Origin: Candidatus Borkfalkia faecavium
GTDB lineage: Bacteria; Bacillota; Clostridia; Christensenellales; Borkfalkiaceae
Direction: 5' to 3'
DNA: 64,000 nt
NCBI GenBank assembly: GCA_019114755.1
Contig: DXEW01000005.1
Coordinates: 1-64,000, forward strand
Shown in pieces: positions 1-7,640 of the stretch; position 1 is the first letter of the stretch; each line of letters begins with the position of its first letter. Under the pieces are notes generated by a model. That model made no database searches and was not told where the DNA came from. It saw only the letters and a list, made by a program, of their open reading frames with translations. The position numbers were made by a program, and so were the translations under genes.

Positions 1-36
1 ACAAAGAGCTAATTCTTTTTTAATCAGATTAACCAT
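1..36 (-). CDS. start of an ABC-2 type permease (partial)
   Basis: On the minus strand an ATG at 36-34 opens a frame reading MVNLIKKELALC before the window ends. It overlaps the stop codon of the ATPase gene (29-31) in the ATGGTTAA arrangement typical of coupled translation. A short basic N-terminus of this kind is usual for the permease that follows such an ATPase, but only 12 residues are visible, so the function is inferred from position. Confidence 0.55.
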   Translation of the reverse strand, partial: MVNLIKKELALC

Positions 37-880
37 ATCTTTCCTCCATGTTTGCCTTTTCCAGATGCACTATGATATTGTCGATTGTCGCATCTGAAAG
101 AATAACACCGTTCAATCTTTGCGTATCGCACAAGAGCAACCCCTCGTATCCATCTTTTACTGACTTGACGCCGATGGCATTTGCCACCGTTGCGTCTGCA
201 ATAGATGAAAAATGTGCCACCTTATATTGATCAAGCAATTCTTTAAGAGGACATGCCGCAAGGATCTTACCCTCCGAAATATAAACAATGTCGTCGGCAA
301 TTCGCATCAGGTCGGACGTGATATGTGTGGAAAAAAGTACAGAAACGCCTTCTTCACGCACGAGCTGTAAAATGATGTCGCAAAACTCTTCGCGCGAAAG
401 CGGGTCAAGCCCACTTGTCGGCTCATCCATGATGAGCAATTTTGCTCCGTGCGAAAGGGCGAGAGCAAGCGCAAACTTAACTTTCATCCCTTCGGAAAGT
501 TCCTTTACCTTTTTCCTTTCAGACAGTCCGAATTGCGCAAGGAACTTTTTATACTTGCCCTGATTCCACGTCGGATAGAAAGGCGAGTATGCTTTGCGGA
601 TAGCGGCAAGCGTATTCATAGGATAATATCGAAAGCCACCGCCAACATAACCGATTATCTGTTTGACTTCCATTTCGTCTTTAATAATATCTCTGCCAAA
701 GACGGCGACATCTCCTTCTGCCGCAATGAGCTGTAAGATACCTTTTATAGTCGTGCTTTTTCCTGCGCCGTTTCTTCCGATAAGTCCGGATATATGTCCC
801 TGCGGTACGCAAAAACTGACTTTATCGAGCGCGAATGAAGGATACACTTTCGTCAATTCCTTTACTTCAAGCGCATTCAT
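29..880 (-). CDS. ABC transporter ATP-binding protein
   Basis: 283-residue ATPase of an ABC-2 exporter. Walker A GRNGAGKST is at about residues 35-43, the signature appears as LSEGM instead of LSGGQ, Walker B LLIMDEP and an H-loop STH follow. The C-terminal 60 residues are variable, as in the YtrB/BcrA-like group. It overlaps the AbrB-like gene upstream by 4 bases and the downstream permease start, so the three form one operon read leftwards. Its closest relative in the window is the ATPase at 55032-55877. Substrate is unknown; exporters of this layout often handle peptides or cell-envelope stress compounds. Confidence 0.9.
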   Translation of the reverse strand: MNALEVKELTKVYPSFALDKVSFCVPQGHISGLIGRNGAGKSTTIKGILQLIAAEGDVAVFGRDIIKDEMEVKQIIGYVGGGFRYYPMNTLAAIRKAYSPFYPTWNQGKYKKFLAQFGLSERKKVKELSEGMKVKFALALALSHGAKLLIMDEPTSGLDPLSREEFCDIILQLVREEGVSVLFSTHITSDLMRIADDIVYISEGKILAACPLKELLDQYKVAHFSSIADATVANAIGVKSVKDGYEGLLLCDTQRLNGVILSDATIDNIIVHLEKANMEERYG

Positions 881-1104
881 TTTTGCTCTTCATCTTCCTT
901 TTTAACATGATTGACGGCATTCCAAAACGATTCCACATAGGAAAACGGCTGCAAGGCAATACCCTGTCCTTTGTCCGCCATCAAGACCAACGAATCGCCC
1001 GGTTCCAGCGAAAACATATCCCGCACCTCCTTAGGGATGACGATTTGCCCTTTAGGGCCGATCTTTACCGTAGCCAGAAACTTACCTTCGGGGAAATTTT
1101 CCAT
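877..1104 (-). CDS. AbrB/SpoVT-type DNA-binding protein
   Basis: 75-residue protein whose segment VKIGPKGQIVIPKEVRDMF (about residues 12-30) is a textbook SpoVT-AbrB swapped-hairpin domain, which binds DNA as a dimer. The acidic and lysine-rich tail (EEDEEQK type) is short. It is the first gene of the leftward operon, has an AAGGAG ribosome site at 1111-1116 and a consensus promoter at 1147-1175. A regulator of this kind in front of an ATPase and permease probably controls its own operon. An antitoxin role is less likely because no toxin gene follows. Confidence 0.85.
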   Translation of the reverse strand: MENFPEGKFLATVKIGPKGQIVIPKEVRDMFSLEPGDSLVLMADKGQGIALQPFSYVESFWNAVNHVKKEDEEQK

Positions 1105-1146
1105 CGTTTGCTCCTTGAAGTATTATTTGTGTTACTTTTCTTACTT

Positions 1147-1175
1147 ATTATACATCGTTGCACAAAGGGTGTCAA
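1147..1175 (-). promoter_or_regulatory. sigma-A promoter of the AbrB/ABC operon
   Basis: Reading leftwards: TTGACA at 1175-1170, 17-base spacer, TATAAT at 1152-1147. Both hexamers are perfect, so this is one of the strongest promoters in the window. Confidence 0.85.
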
Positions 1176-1253
1176 ATAAAAGCCGCCCGTTTTTTCTTTT
1201 TTGAAGAAATGTTTTGCTTGTCCGGTGCGAGTAGAGCAGTCCGATCCCGTCGC

Positions 1254-1345
1254 GCACCGCATGGCCCGCTTTTTGGCGTGCACCGCATGGCCCGTTTTTC
1301 GGTGCGCAGAGCTGCCGATTTTTTTGTTTGTATCGCATTGCCCAA
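1254..1345. repeat. tandem T-tract repeat, about 26-base period
   Basis: GCACCGCATGGCCCG occurs at 1254 and again at 1280, each followed by a run of five T; a degenerate GCATTGCCC with T5 lies at 1335 and a further T7 unit lies between. The units fill the gap between the AbrB operon and the glycosyltransferase. No stem-loop is obvious within a unit. Function unknown. Confidence 0.6.
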
Positions 1346-1405
1346 TTTTTGGCGCGCATAGCGCGGGTGTTCCCGCCGCACAATACGAGTACGGGGGAAT
1401 ATATC

Positions 1406-3094
1406 ATGTCCGAATTACGTCACAGGCAAGAAAAACTTCTCAAAAAGAGCCCGGCGCTGTATATCGTCATGCTGGCGGTATGGGCGGTGCTTTGCGTCGC
1501 GCTCTGGTATTACTTTTCGCGCGGGTTCGTGTCGCCGCCCTTTGAAGAGGGCGTATCGCCGAATCTCGCGCTGCGCATCGCGGCGGTGGTGCTGTTGGTG
1601 CTCAACGCCGTATTTATCTCTTATTTTTGGCTGAACGGCGTCAAAGACTTTCTATACGTCATCTGGTTCACGCTGGCGCGGCGCAGGTTGGAGCGCGGCT
1701 ACCGCCGCGTGCTGTCGGCGGACGTCTCCGAGGCGGACGACCTCGTGCTCATGCTGTACTGCACCTGCAACGACTTCGACGGCGACAGCCTCGAGCGCTG
1801 CATGCGCCAGTCTTACCGCAACTGCAGCACCGTCATCTTAGACGACTCCACGCAGGAAGAATATAAGGCGGCGGTGGACGCGTTTGCCGCCCGCCACCAT
1901 CTCCGCGTGGTGCGGCGCGCCGACAGAAAGGGGTTCAAGGCGGGCAATATCAACAACTTTCTCCTCTCCGACGAGGTGAAGGCGAGCGGCTACAGCTACG
2001 CGGTCATCCTCGATTCCGACGAGGTGATCCCGCCCGATTTCATCCGCGAATGCCTGCGCTATTTTGCCGTCTACGACAACGTCGGCATCGTGCAGGCCAA
2101 CCACATCGCCACCCGCAACCGCAACTTCTTCATGAAGCTGTTCCACATCGGCGTCAATTCTCATTGGCCGACCTATCAGATGATGAAGCACCGCTACGGC
2201 TTTTCTTCCATGCTCGGCCACGGCGCCATGATCCGCCGCGACTGCTACGAGGCGGCGGGCGGATTCCCGCACCTGGTGGCGGAGGACTTGTGTTTGAGCA
2301 TCGAGATGCGCAACCTCGGCTATACCGTCGCCTTTGCGCCCAATATCATCTGCGAAGAGGAATATCCCGTCGACTATGTCGCCTTCAAAAAGCGACATTC
2401 CAAGTGGACGCAGGGCAATCTGGAATTCATCAAAAAATACACGGGCAAGATCGCCCGTGCGGATATGCGCTGGTTTGAAAAGCTGGATATCGTCCTGTTC
2501 ACCTATAACCTGCCGTTGACGGCGATCTTCGCCTTATATATCCTCCTGAACATCGTGCTGCTGCCCGTCATGGGGGTAGAGATCGGGCGGGTGTATCCGT
2601 TGTGGATGCTGGTGCCGACCATCGTCTTCTTCTTTTCGCCCATGCTCAACGACGTGTTCACCTGGCTGTTCCGCATCAACATCTTCCGCTTCCTGTTCTA
2701 CCAGCTGTGCGTCATCGTGCTGTACGGCTCGATGTTCTTCACCTCGCTGGTCAGCGCCCTCTTGGGCATGTTGGGCAAAAAGGCGAAGTTCATCGTCACG
2801 CCCAAAAATTCTCACCGCATGACCTTCGTGCACGCCCTGCGCGTGCAGTGGAAAGAGCTGGCGTTTTCCACCGCCTTCATCGCCGTGTCGCTCATCTTCA
2901 TCCGCAGCTTCTGGCCGGTGTTTTTGATCGCCATGACGGGGTATCTCTCCTTCTTCCTGCTCTTTTTCGCCAACTACCGCTACGCGCCCGGCGAGGCGGA
3001 CGATATCGACCGCGAAACGGCGGCCGTCACTCTCGACCAGAACGGCTTGCTCGGCCGCAGGCGGCTAAAAAAGACGGCGCTGCCCGCAAACTGA
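1406..3094 (+). CDS. membrane glycosyltransferase, family 2 (cellulose-synthase-like)
   Basis: 562 residues from the ATG at 1406, chosen because GGGGGAA lies 7-13 bases upstream; the frame is open further upstream but without a ribosome site. Two N-terminal membrane helices (about residues 18-40 and 55-80) precede a cytoplasmic GT2 domain with ILDD, the metal-binding ILDSDE, the catalytic AEDLCLSIEMR and a RHSKWTQGN motif in place of QxxRW. Four or so helices follow. No PilZ domain is present, so c-di-GMP control is not indicated. It probably polymerises and secretes an extracellular polysaccharide; no accessory bcs-like genes lie beside it. Confidence 0.85.
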   Translation: MSELRHRQEKLLKKSPALYIVMLAVWAVLCVALWYYFSRGFVSPPFEEGVSPNLALRIAAVVLLVLNAVFISYFWLNGVKDFLYVIWFTLARRRLERGYRRVLSADVSEADDLVLMLYCTCNDFDGDSLERCMRQSYRNCSTVILDDSTQEEYKAAVDAFAARHHLRVVRRADRKGFKAGNINNFLLSDEVKASGYSYAVILDSDEVIPPDFIRECLRYFAVYDNVGIVQANHIATRNRNFFMKLFHIGVNSHWPTYQMMKHRYGFSSMLGHGAMIRRDCYEAAGGFPHLVAEDLCLSIEMRNLGYTVAFAPNIICEEEYPVDYVAFKKRHSKWTQGNLEFIKKYTGKIARADMRWFEKLDIVLFTYNLPLTAIFALYILLNIVLLPVMGVEIGRVYPLWMLVPTIVFFFSPMLNDVFTWLFRINIFRFLFYQLCVIVLYGSMFFTSLVSALLGMLGKKAKFIVTPKNSHRMTFVHALRVQWKELAFSTAFIAVSLIFIRSFWPVFLIAMTGYLSFFLLFFANYRYAPGEADDIDRETAAVTLDQNGLLGRRRLKKTALPAN

Positions 3095-3176
3095 GGCAGT
3101 TCGCTTGCCGCCGGGCATCGCGGAAGGATATCGGGAAAGGGCTGCGGTTTTTCGCGGGGATGGCTCGGCGCACCCG

Positions 3177-3554
3177 TCAGAACACGTTTTCAAAGGAGAT
3201 GGCGTACGTCTTGGGCAGCTGCCGCGCGAGGGTGATGAGCACCTGCAATTTGGAGCGCGCGGCGGGGTAGTCCTCTTCCTCGATGAGCGATACGGCCTCG
3301 CCCAGCCAGTAGTCGATGCCGATGATGTCGCCGTGGGGGATCATCGCATGCAGCTTTGTCTTTTCGCCCTCCCACAGCGCCTCAACGCTCTCGGCGTCGG
3401 CGCGGGTGGCGCTGCCTTCCTCTGCCTTGATGTCCAGCTGCACGAGCGCCGCCTCAAAGCGCTCGAATTTGGCGCCGATATACAAGTGCTCGAACAGGGC
3501 AGCGCCCGCCAGCAGGGCGAAGCTGACGGCGAGGGAAGCGATCGTCTTTACCAT
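3177..3554 (-). CDS. DUF4363 family protein
   Basis: 125 residues with one N-terminal membrane or signal segment (about residues 4-22) and a helical outer domain containing ALWEGEKTKLHAMIPHGDI. This size, topology and pairing with a DUF421 gene match DUF4363, a family of unknown role in Clostridia and Bacilli. It overlaps the end of the upstream DUF421 gene by 7 bases, so the two are co-translated. Confidence 0.75.
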   Translation of the reverse strand: MVKTIASLAVSFALLAGAALFEHLYIGAKFERFEAALVQLDIKAEEGSATRADAESVEALWEGEKTKLHAMIPHGDIIGIDYWLGEAVSLIEEEDYPAARSKLQVLITLARQLPKTYAISFENVF

Positions 3555-4240
3555 GCGCAGCCCTCCGGCAGCGAGACGCGGAATGTCTCGAACTTTTCGC
3601 CCCGCCGCTGCAGATACACTTTGCCGCTTCCGTCCAAGGTCAGCACGAACACCTGCCGCACGCTCTTGATGCCGCGTCTGCGGAATAATTCCTCAAAAAA
3701 GGCGCGGTCCGTCTTTGTCAGGGAGAGGTTCTTTTCGTCGAACTTTCCGTCGTCTACGATCAACAGCGGCAGTGCCGCTCTCTCGCCGTTCGGCTTTTGC
3801 GCATACGGCAGGGCGGTGAACTGCCCGTTGGCTTCGTACAGGGCGTAGGCGACCTCATCCAGCGAAAAGTACCCCGCCCCGCGCAGCGATTCGATGAGGT
3901 CGGAAAGGTCGAGGTGGTTTCTCTTCAGCTGCGATATGTCTAAGCCGTCCCTGTTGATGACGACGGAAGGCTTCCCGTCGATCATGGTGCGGAAGGGCTT
4001 GCAGCGCAGCTCGATGAGCAGCATCAGCTGGTGCAGGAAAAAGATGGTCAGGATGGAGGCGATGCCGTACAGCAGGGGGATAGAGGTGTCTGCCATGGGG
4101 ATGCAGGCGAGTTCTGCGATCAGGAGGGTGATGACCAGCTCGAAGGGCTGCATTTCCCCGATCTGCCGCTTGCCCATCAGCCGCATCACCGCCAAAAGGG
4201 CGACAAATACGATCGCCGTGCGGATAAAGATGAGTCCCAT
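3548..4240 (-). CDS. DUF421 (YetF-type) membrane protein
   Basis: 230 residues from the ATG at 4240. MRLMGKRQIGEMQPFELVI near the N-terminus is the family hallmark; three membrane helices are followed by the soluble SPOVT-like two-part cytoplasmic domain (KPSVVINRDGLDI, then LDEVAYALYEANG). The family is linked to spore membranes and germination in some Bacilli but its biochemistry is unknown. An upstream TTG at 4309 would add 23 residues lacking family similarity and was rejected. No clear ribosome site precedes 4240. Confidence 0.85.
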   Translation of the reverse strand: MGLIFIRTAIVFVALLAVMRLMGKRQIGEMQPFELVITLLIAELACIPMADTSIPLLYGIASILTIFFLHQLMLLIELRCKPFRTMIDGKPSVVINRDGLDISQLKRNHLDLSDLIESLRGAGYFSLDEVAYALYEANGQFTALPYAQKPNGERAALPLLIVDDGKFDEKNLSLTKTDRAFFEELFRRRGIKSVRQVFVLTLDGSGKVYLQRRGEKFETFRVSLPEGCAW

Positions 4241-4413
4241 GCGCTTAGTATGGGGCAGGCGAGGCAATTTATGCCAAAAGGGAAGGATTTGTTTGCTTCC
4301 GCCCTGCAAACGCTTGCCAAATGCCGAAAAAAGGGGTATACTGTCTGCATGATGAAGTCAAAGGAAAGGTGCCCGCTTTGAAAGGAGCCTTTTGTTTTGC
4401 TTCGGTCAACAAC

Positions 4414-4513
4414 TGCAGAGTAGCCTTCGGCGCGTCAAGTGTTGCGAAACGGGACGTTGTTCGCAAACGAAAGGAGTAAAGCTCCTGCGGTGCCGTGGCG
4501 CGTCCGTTGCAAG
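4414..4513 (+). promoter_or_regulatory. THF riboswitch
   Basis: The segment carries the landmarks of the tetrahydrofolate riboswitch in order: AGAGTAG at 4417-4423, GCGTCAAGTG at about 4432-4441, GGGACGTTG near 4453, ACGAAAGG near 4468 and CGTCCG near 4501, closed by a short P1 stem (TGCAG with TTGCA). It lies directly in front of a FolT-type importer, which is the classic target. Binding of reduced folates should lower expression. Confidence 0.85.
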
Positions 4514-4550
4514 GATAGCCGCACCTTCGTGCGCACTGTTTTTTCTGCGG

Positions 4551-4579
4551 ACCTCTCCAAATTTCGGGAGGTTTTTTTC
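4551..4579 (+). terminator. expression-platform hairpin that also hides the ribosome site
   Basis: ACCTCTCC (4551-4558) pairs with GGGAGGT (4566-4572), followed by seven T. GGGAGG is the only ribosome site for the gene starting at 4581. The hairpin can therefore act both as intrinsic terminator and as a translation block for the upstream THF sensor. Confidence 0.7.
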
Positions 4580-4580
4580 T

Positions 4581-5147
4581 ATGTTTTCCAAAACGTTCCG
4601 CGCCTTTTCCGCGGGCAAACAGATCGCCTGGCTGGCCGTGTTCGTCGCCCTCAGCGTGGCGGCAAATTCCTATATCGGCATCGAACTTTCGGCGACCAAC
4701 AAGATCACCTTTACCTACGCCGTCTGCTTTTTTGCCGGTTGGCTGATGGGGCCGGTGCCCGGCTTTCTCGTCGGCATGCTGGGCGACGCCATCGGCTTTC
4801 TCATCAAGCCCGTCGATATCTACTGGCTGTACGGGCTGACGCTCGGCCTGTACGGCGCCCTCACCGGCTGGGTCATGAACGCCATCCGCGCAGATGGCAA
4901 GGGCTGGCTGTACGGCAAGGCGGCCATCGCCCTGGCGGCGGGGTTCGTGTGCATCACCTGTCTTCTCAATTCGCTGGTGATGTACCTGTACCTGTATCTG
5001 TTCGTGTGGGGCGGCGTGTTCCAGAAGTCCTTCATCGTCTATCTTTTGGGCAGGCTTTCGGTGCAGTCTGTCGTGTATCTGGCGAACGTCGTCCTCTGCG
5101 TCGCCATCCTTCCCTTTGCGGCAAAGTGGAAGGCGGTGCGGCGGTAA
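4581..5147 (+). CDS. folT: folate ECF transporter S component
   Basis: 188 residues, almost entirely membrane-embedded (five to six helices). The N-terminal KQIAWLAVFVALSVAANSYI and the FAGWLMGPVPGFLVGMLGD loop fit the FolT family of substrate-binding subunits, which capture folate and dock on a shared EcfAA'T energising module encoded elsewhere. The THF riboswitch upstream supports folate as substrate. The ATG at 4581 follows GGGAGG by 9 bases; the open frame extends back through the riboswitch and is not translated. Confidence 0.85.
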   Translation: MFSKTFRAFSAGKQIAWLAVFVALSVAANSYIGIELSATNKITFTYAVCFFAGWLMGPVPGFLVGMLGDAIGFLIKPVDIYWLYGLTLGLYGALTGWVMNAIRADGKGWLYGKAAIALAAGFVCITCLLNSLVMYLYLYLFVWGGVFQKSFIVYLLGRLSVQSVVYLANVVLCVAILPFAAKWKAVRR

Positions 5148-5208
5148 GCCGTTTCTCTTTGTGTTTGGAAGAAGATAAGGCATCGCCGGGCGCGGCTCGG
5201 GCCCAAAG

Positions 5209-6708
5209 TCACCTTTTCAGCAGCACCAGTACCCATTGCGGCCGCACGGTGCCTGCCGCCATTAAGAACAGCCCCTGCGCCGCCATGACGGCGCAGCCGC
5301 AGAGGATGGCCGCGGGCAGGGCGGGGAGGAAGGCGAGCAGGGTGCCGCGCAAAAGCGTTCCGAATACGATGGCGGGCAGGATGCTCGCCGCAGAGATCAG
5401 GGTGTGCTTGCAAAAGCGCACCTTTTCCATGCTCTTTTTGGCGATGAGCCGCAGGTTCAAAAAGGTGGTGATGACCGCGCTCGCTGCGCAGCCTATCATC
5501 AGCGCGTACACGCCCGCAAACTGCGGCAGCAGCAAAACGCACAGCAGCGTCGCCGCCGCCCCCGCAAAAAAGTACAGGCAGGTCTGCTTTTCGCAGCCGA
5601 GCGAGTTGAGCACGCTGCAGGTGATCATGTGCAGGCTGGTGGGCAGCAGCATGAAGCAACAGTTGCGGATGATCTCGCCCCCGTGCGCGTTTGAAAACAG
5701 CAAAATGCCGATGTCTTCCCCCAGCACGAACAGGGGCGGGATGAGCATGCAGGCGACGAGTACGGTGATCTTGAGCGCCTTTTCGATGTTTGCCCGCAGG
5801 CGGCTGTGGTTGCCGCGGAAAAAGTTTTCCGCAAGCTCGGGCACCATCACCAAGGCGAGCGAGCCGATCAGGGTGGCGGGGATGGAGAGCACGGGCATGC
5901 TCATGCCCATCGCCACGCCGATCTCGCTCATCGCCGCGCTTTCGGAAAGCCCCGCCGCCATCAGCCTTGCGGGCAGCAGCAGCGAGATGGCGGAATTCAT
6001 CAGCGAGTTCGAAGTGCGCATGCCCGTGATGGGCAGGGCGGAAGAAAGCAGCGGCTTTAACTGCCCGCGCGGGCTTTTCAGCCTTCCTCCCTTGCAGAAA
6101 TAATAGAGGACGGACAGCGTAAAGGAGACGAGGTAAGAGAGGACGACGGCAAACGCCACCCGCTTGGCGCCGTCGAATACGTCCGTCATGCGCGTCACCA
6201 GCAGCACGCCCGCGCCGATCATGCACAGCTCTTCGGCAAGGTCGATGACGCAGTAGGGAATAAATTGTTTGTTGCCCCACATCGCCCCGCGCAGCACCGA
6301 ATAGACCGAGTTGAAGGTAAGGCTTGGCAGCAGCACCATCAGCACCGCCATGCAGCGCTCGTCCGAAAACAAGAACCCGAAGGCGCCGCGCCCTGCCCAC
6401 AGCAGCAAAAACACGGGCACGGAAAAAAAGAGCGCGGACAACAGCGCCGCCGTCAGTACCGACTGCTGCGCGTTCCTGTCCTGTTCCGCCCTGTATTTGG
6501 TGATGAGGCGCGAAACGGTGAGGGGAAGCCCGGAGGCCGCCACGGTCGCCAGCACCGCGAATACCGACAGCGCCACCTGATACATGCCCATCCCTTCCGA
6601 GCCGAGGGTGCGCGAGAGGATGATGCGGTATAAAAAGCCGAAAAATTTTTCGGCGACGGAAAAGGCGGTGACGTATGCCGCCGTCCGGTAGATATTTTCA
6701 CTCTTCAA
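5209..6708 (-). CDS. polysaccharide/lipid-linked sugar flippase (SpoVB/MurJ-like)
   Basis: About 499 residues with roughly 12-14 membrane helices of the MATE-like MVF/PST superfamily; the opening SENIYRTAAYVTAFSVAEKF and LSRTLGSEGMGMYQVALSV are typical of SpoVB-type flippases. These move undecaprenyl-linked precursors across the membrane. The start is probably TTG at 6708, seven bases after GAGG; an in-frame ATG at 6732 has no ribosome site and sits inside a hairpin (6723-6738). Confidence 0.8.
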   Translation of the reverse strand: MKSENIYRTAAYVTAFSVAEKFFGFLYRIILSRTLGSEGMGMYQVALSVFAVLATVAASGLPLTVSRLITKYRAEQDRNAQQSVLTAALLSALFFSVPVFLLLWAGRGAFGFLFSDERCMAVLMVLLPSLTFNSVYSVLRGAMWGNKQFIPYCVIDLAEELCMIGAGVLLVTRMTDVFDGAKRVAFAVVLSYLVSFTLSVLYYFCKGGRLKSPRGQLKPLLSSALPITGMRTSNSLMNSAISLLLPARLMAAGLSESAAMSEIGVAMGMSMPVLSIPATLIGSLALVMVPELAENFFRGNHSRLRANIEKALKITVLVACMLIPPLFVLGEDIGILLFSNAHGGEIIRNCCFMLLPTSLHMITCSVLNSLGCEKQTCLYFFAGAAATLLCVLLLPQFAGVYALMIGCAASAVITTFLNLRLIAKKSMEKVRFCKHTLISAASILPAIVFGTLLRGTLLAFLPALPAAILCGCAVMAAQGLFLMAAGTVRPQWVLVLLKR

Positions 6709-6722
6709 ACTTTCACCTCGCC

Positions 6723-6747
6723 GCGGGCGCATGCCCGCGCCTTTTTT
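6723..6747. other. hairpin with T tract at the flippase 5' end
   Basis: GCGGGC, GCAT loop, GCCCGC, then CC and six T on the plus strand. No plus-strand gene lies upstream, so as a terminator it has no client; in the leftward transcript it forms a stem just ahead of the flippase ribosome site. Confidence 0.45.
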
Positions 6748-6773
6748 ATGTATATCGCCCGTCCGCCCCGATT

Positions 6774-6942
6774 ATGCCGCGGACGGGTGAACATGGCCTT
6801 AACGTCGGCTTTGCCGCTGGCAGTCAATCATGGCCGCATCGTCGGCCTTGCGCCGCCCGTCCCGATCATGCCGCGGACGGGTGAACATGGCCGCATCGTC
6901 GGCCTTACGCCGCCCGCTCCGATCATGCCGCGGGCATCGGCG
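6774..6942. repeat. tandem repeat, 57-base period
   Basis: CATGGCCGCATCGTCGGCC occurs at 6829 and 6886, and ATGCCGCGGACGGGTGAACA at 6774 and 6868 with a divergent form at 6925. Two units are 57 bases apart and an older third copy is offset by 94. The period is a multiple of three and the frame of the following LysM gene is open through it, but no ribosome site or protein similarity supports translation. Confidence 0.65.
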
Positions 6943-6996
6943 CATATTTGCAGGCGAAGCGCATACAGTAAAGTATCACAAAAAACGAGGCGGCGG

Positions 6997-7341
6997 ATGG
7001 AACAGTCGATGCCCCGCACGGCGGGGCTGTATGAGGTGAAGGAAGGCGACACGGCACAGTCCGTTTCGGCGGCATGCCGCGTGCCTGCGGCGGCGCTCAT
7101 CGCCGCAAACGGGCTGACGGAATTTCCGCCGCCGGGCAGCATTCTCGTCATCCCCGCGGCGGAAGGGGAGACGTATATCGTGCGCGCGGGGGATACCCTT
7201 TCTTCCCTCTGCAAACAATTCGGCATGGCGGAAGAGGAGTTCGTCCGCCTCAACGGGCCGCTCGTCTATCCCACGCAGCGGGTATGGGTGCGGCGTCCGC
7301 CGCGGAAGAACGGGGCTTCGCCGTCCGGTACGGGAGAATGA
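6997..7341 (+). CDS. double LysM domain protein
   Basis: 114 residues with two LysM domains: YEVKEGDTAQSVSAACRV (about residues 12-29) to SILVIP, and YIVRAGDTLSSLCKQFG (about 60-76) to TQRVWV. LysM binds peptidoglycan or chitin-like glycans. There is no signal peptide, which is common for LysM proteins deposited on clostridial spores or acting inside the mother cell. The start at 6997 follows GAGGCGG; a longer frame runs back through the tandem repeat and is less likely. Confidence 0.75.
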   Translation: MEQSMPRTAGLYEVKEGDTAQSVSAACRVPAAALIAANGLTEFPPPGSILVIPAAEGETYIVRAGDTLSSLCKQFGMAEEEFVRLNGPLVYPTQRVWVRRPPRKNGASPSGTGE

Positions 7342-7383
7342 CCTTGCGCCGCAGGAGAGGCTGCGCCGCAGGCGGGGCTTCTT

Positions 7384-7563
7384 CCCGTCGGTAACTTCGG
7401 GGCGGCGGCCCCGCTCTGCGCCGCTTCGGCTTCTCGCACCGCACCGAGACACCGGTTTCCCGTCGGTAACTTCGGGACGGCGGCCCCGCTCTGCGCCGCT
7501 TCGGCTTCCCGCCCCGCGCCGAGACACCGGTTTCCCGTCGGTAACTTCGGGACGGCGGCTTTC
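7384..7563. repeat. tandem repeat, exact 75-base period, 2.4 copies
   Basis: CCCGTCGGTAACTTCGGG begins units at 7384, 7459 and 7534. The first two full units differ at only a few positions. It fills the gap between the LysM gene and the next gene, whose -10 (TATAAT, 7565-7570) begins right after the last unit. The period equals 25 codons, but no supported gene uses it. Confidence 0.8.
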
Positions 7564-7640
7564 ATATAATAAAATAAGGAAGCGCGCCGCTTCATGCGTC
7601 TGTCTGCGCTCTCCCGTATTTTGAACGTTCGGAGGTCAAT

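Noticed and set aside
4235..4265. GCATA-n-CATACTA pattern like a sigma-G promoter before the DUF421 gene
   Set aside because: The -10-like box ends five bases before the start codon, leaving no room for a leader or ribosome site.
4439..6103. 554-codon plus-strand frame over folT and the flippase
   Set aside because: Arginine-rich off-frame translation of folT followed by antisense flippase sequence.
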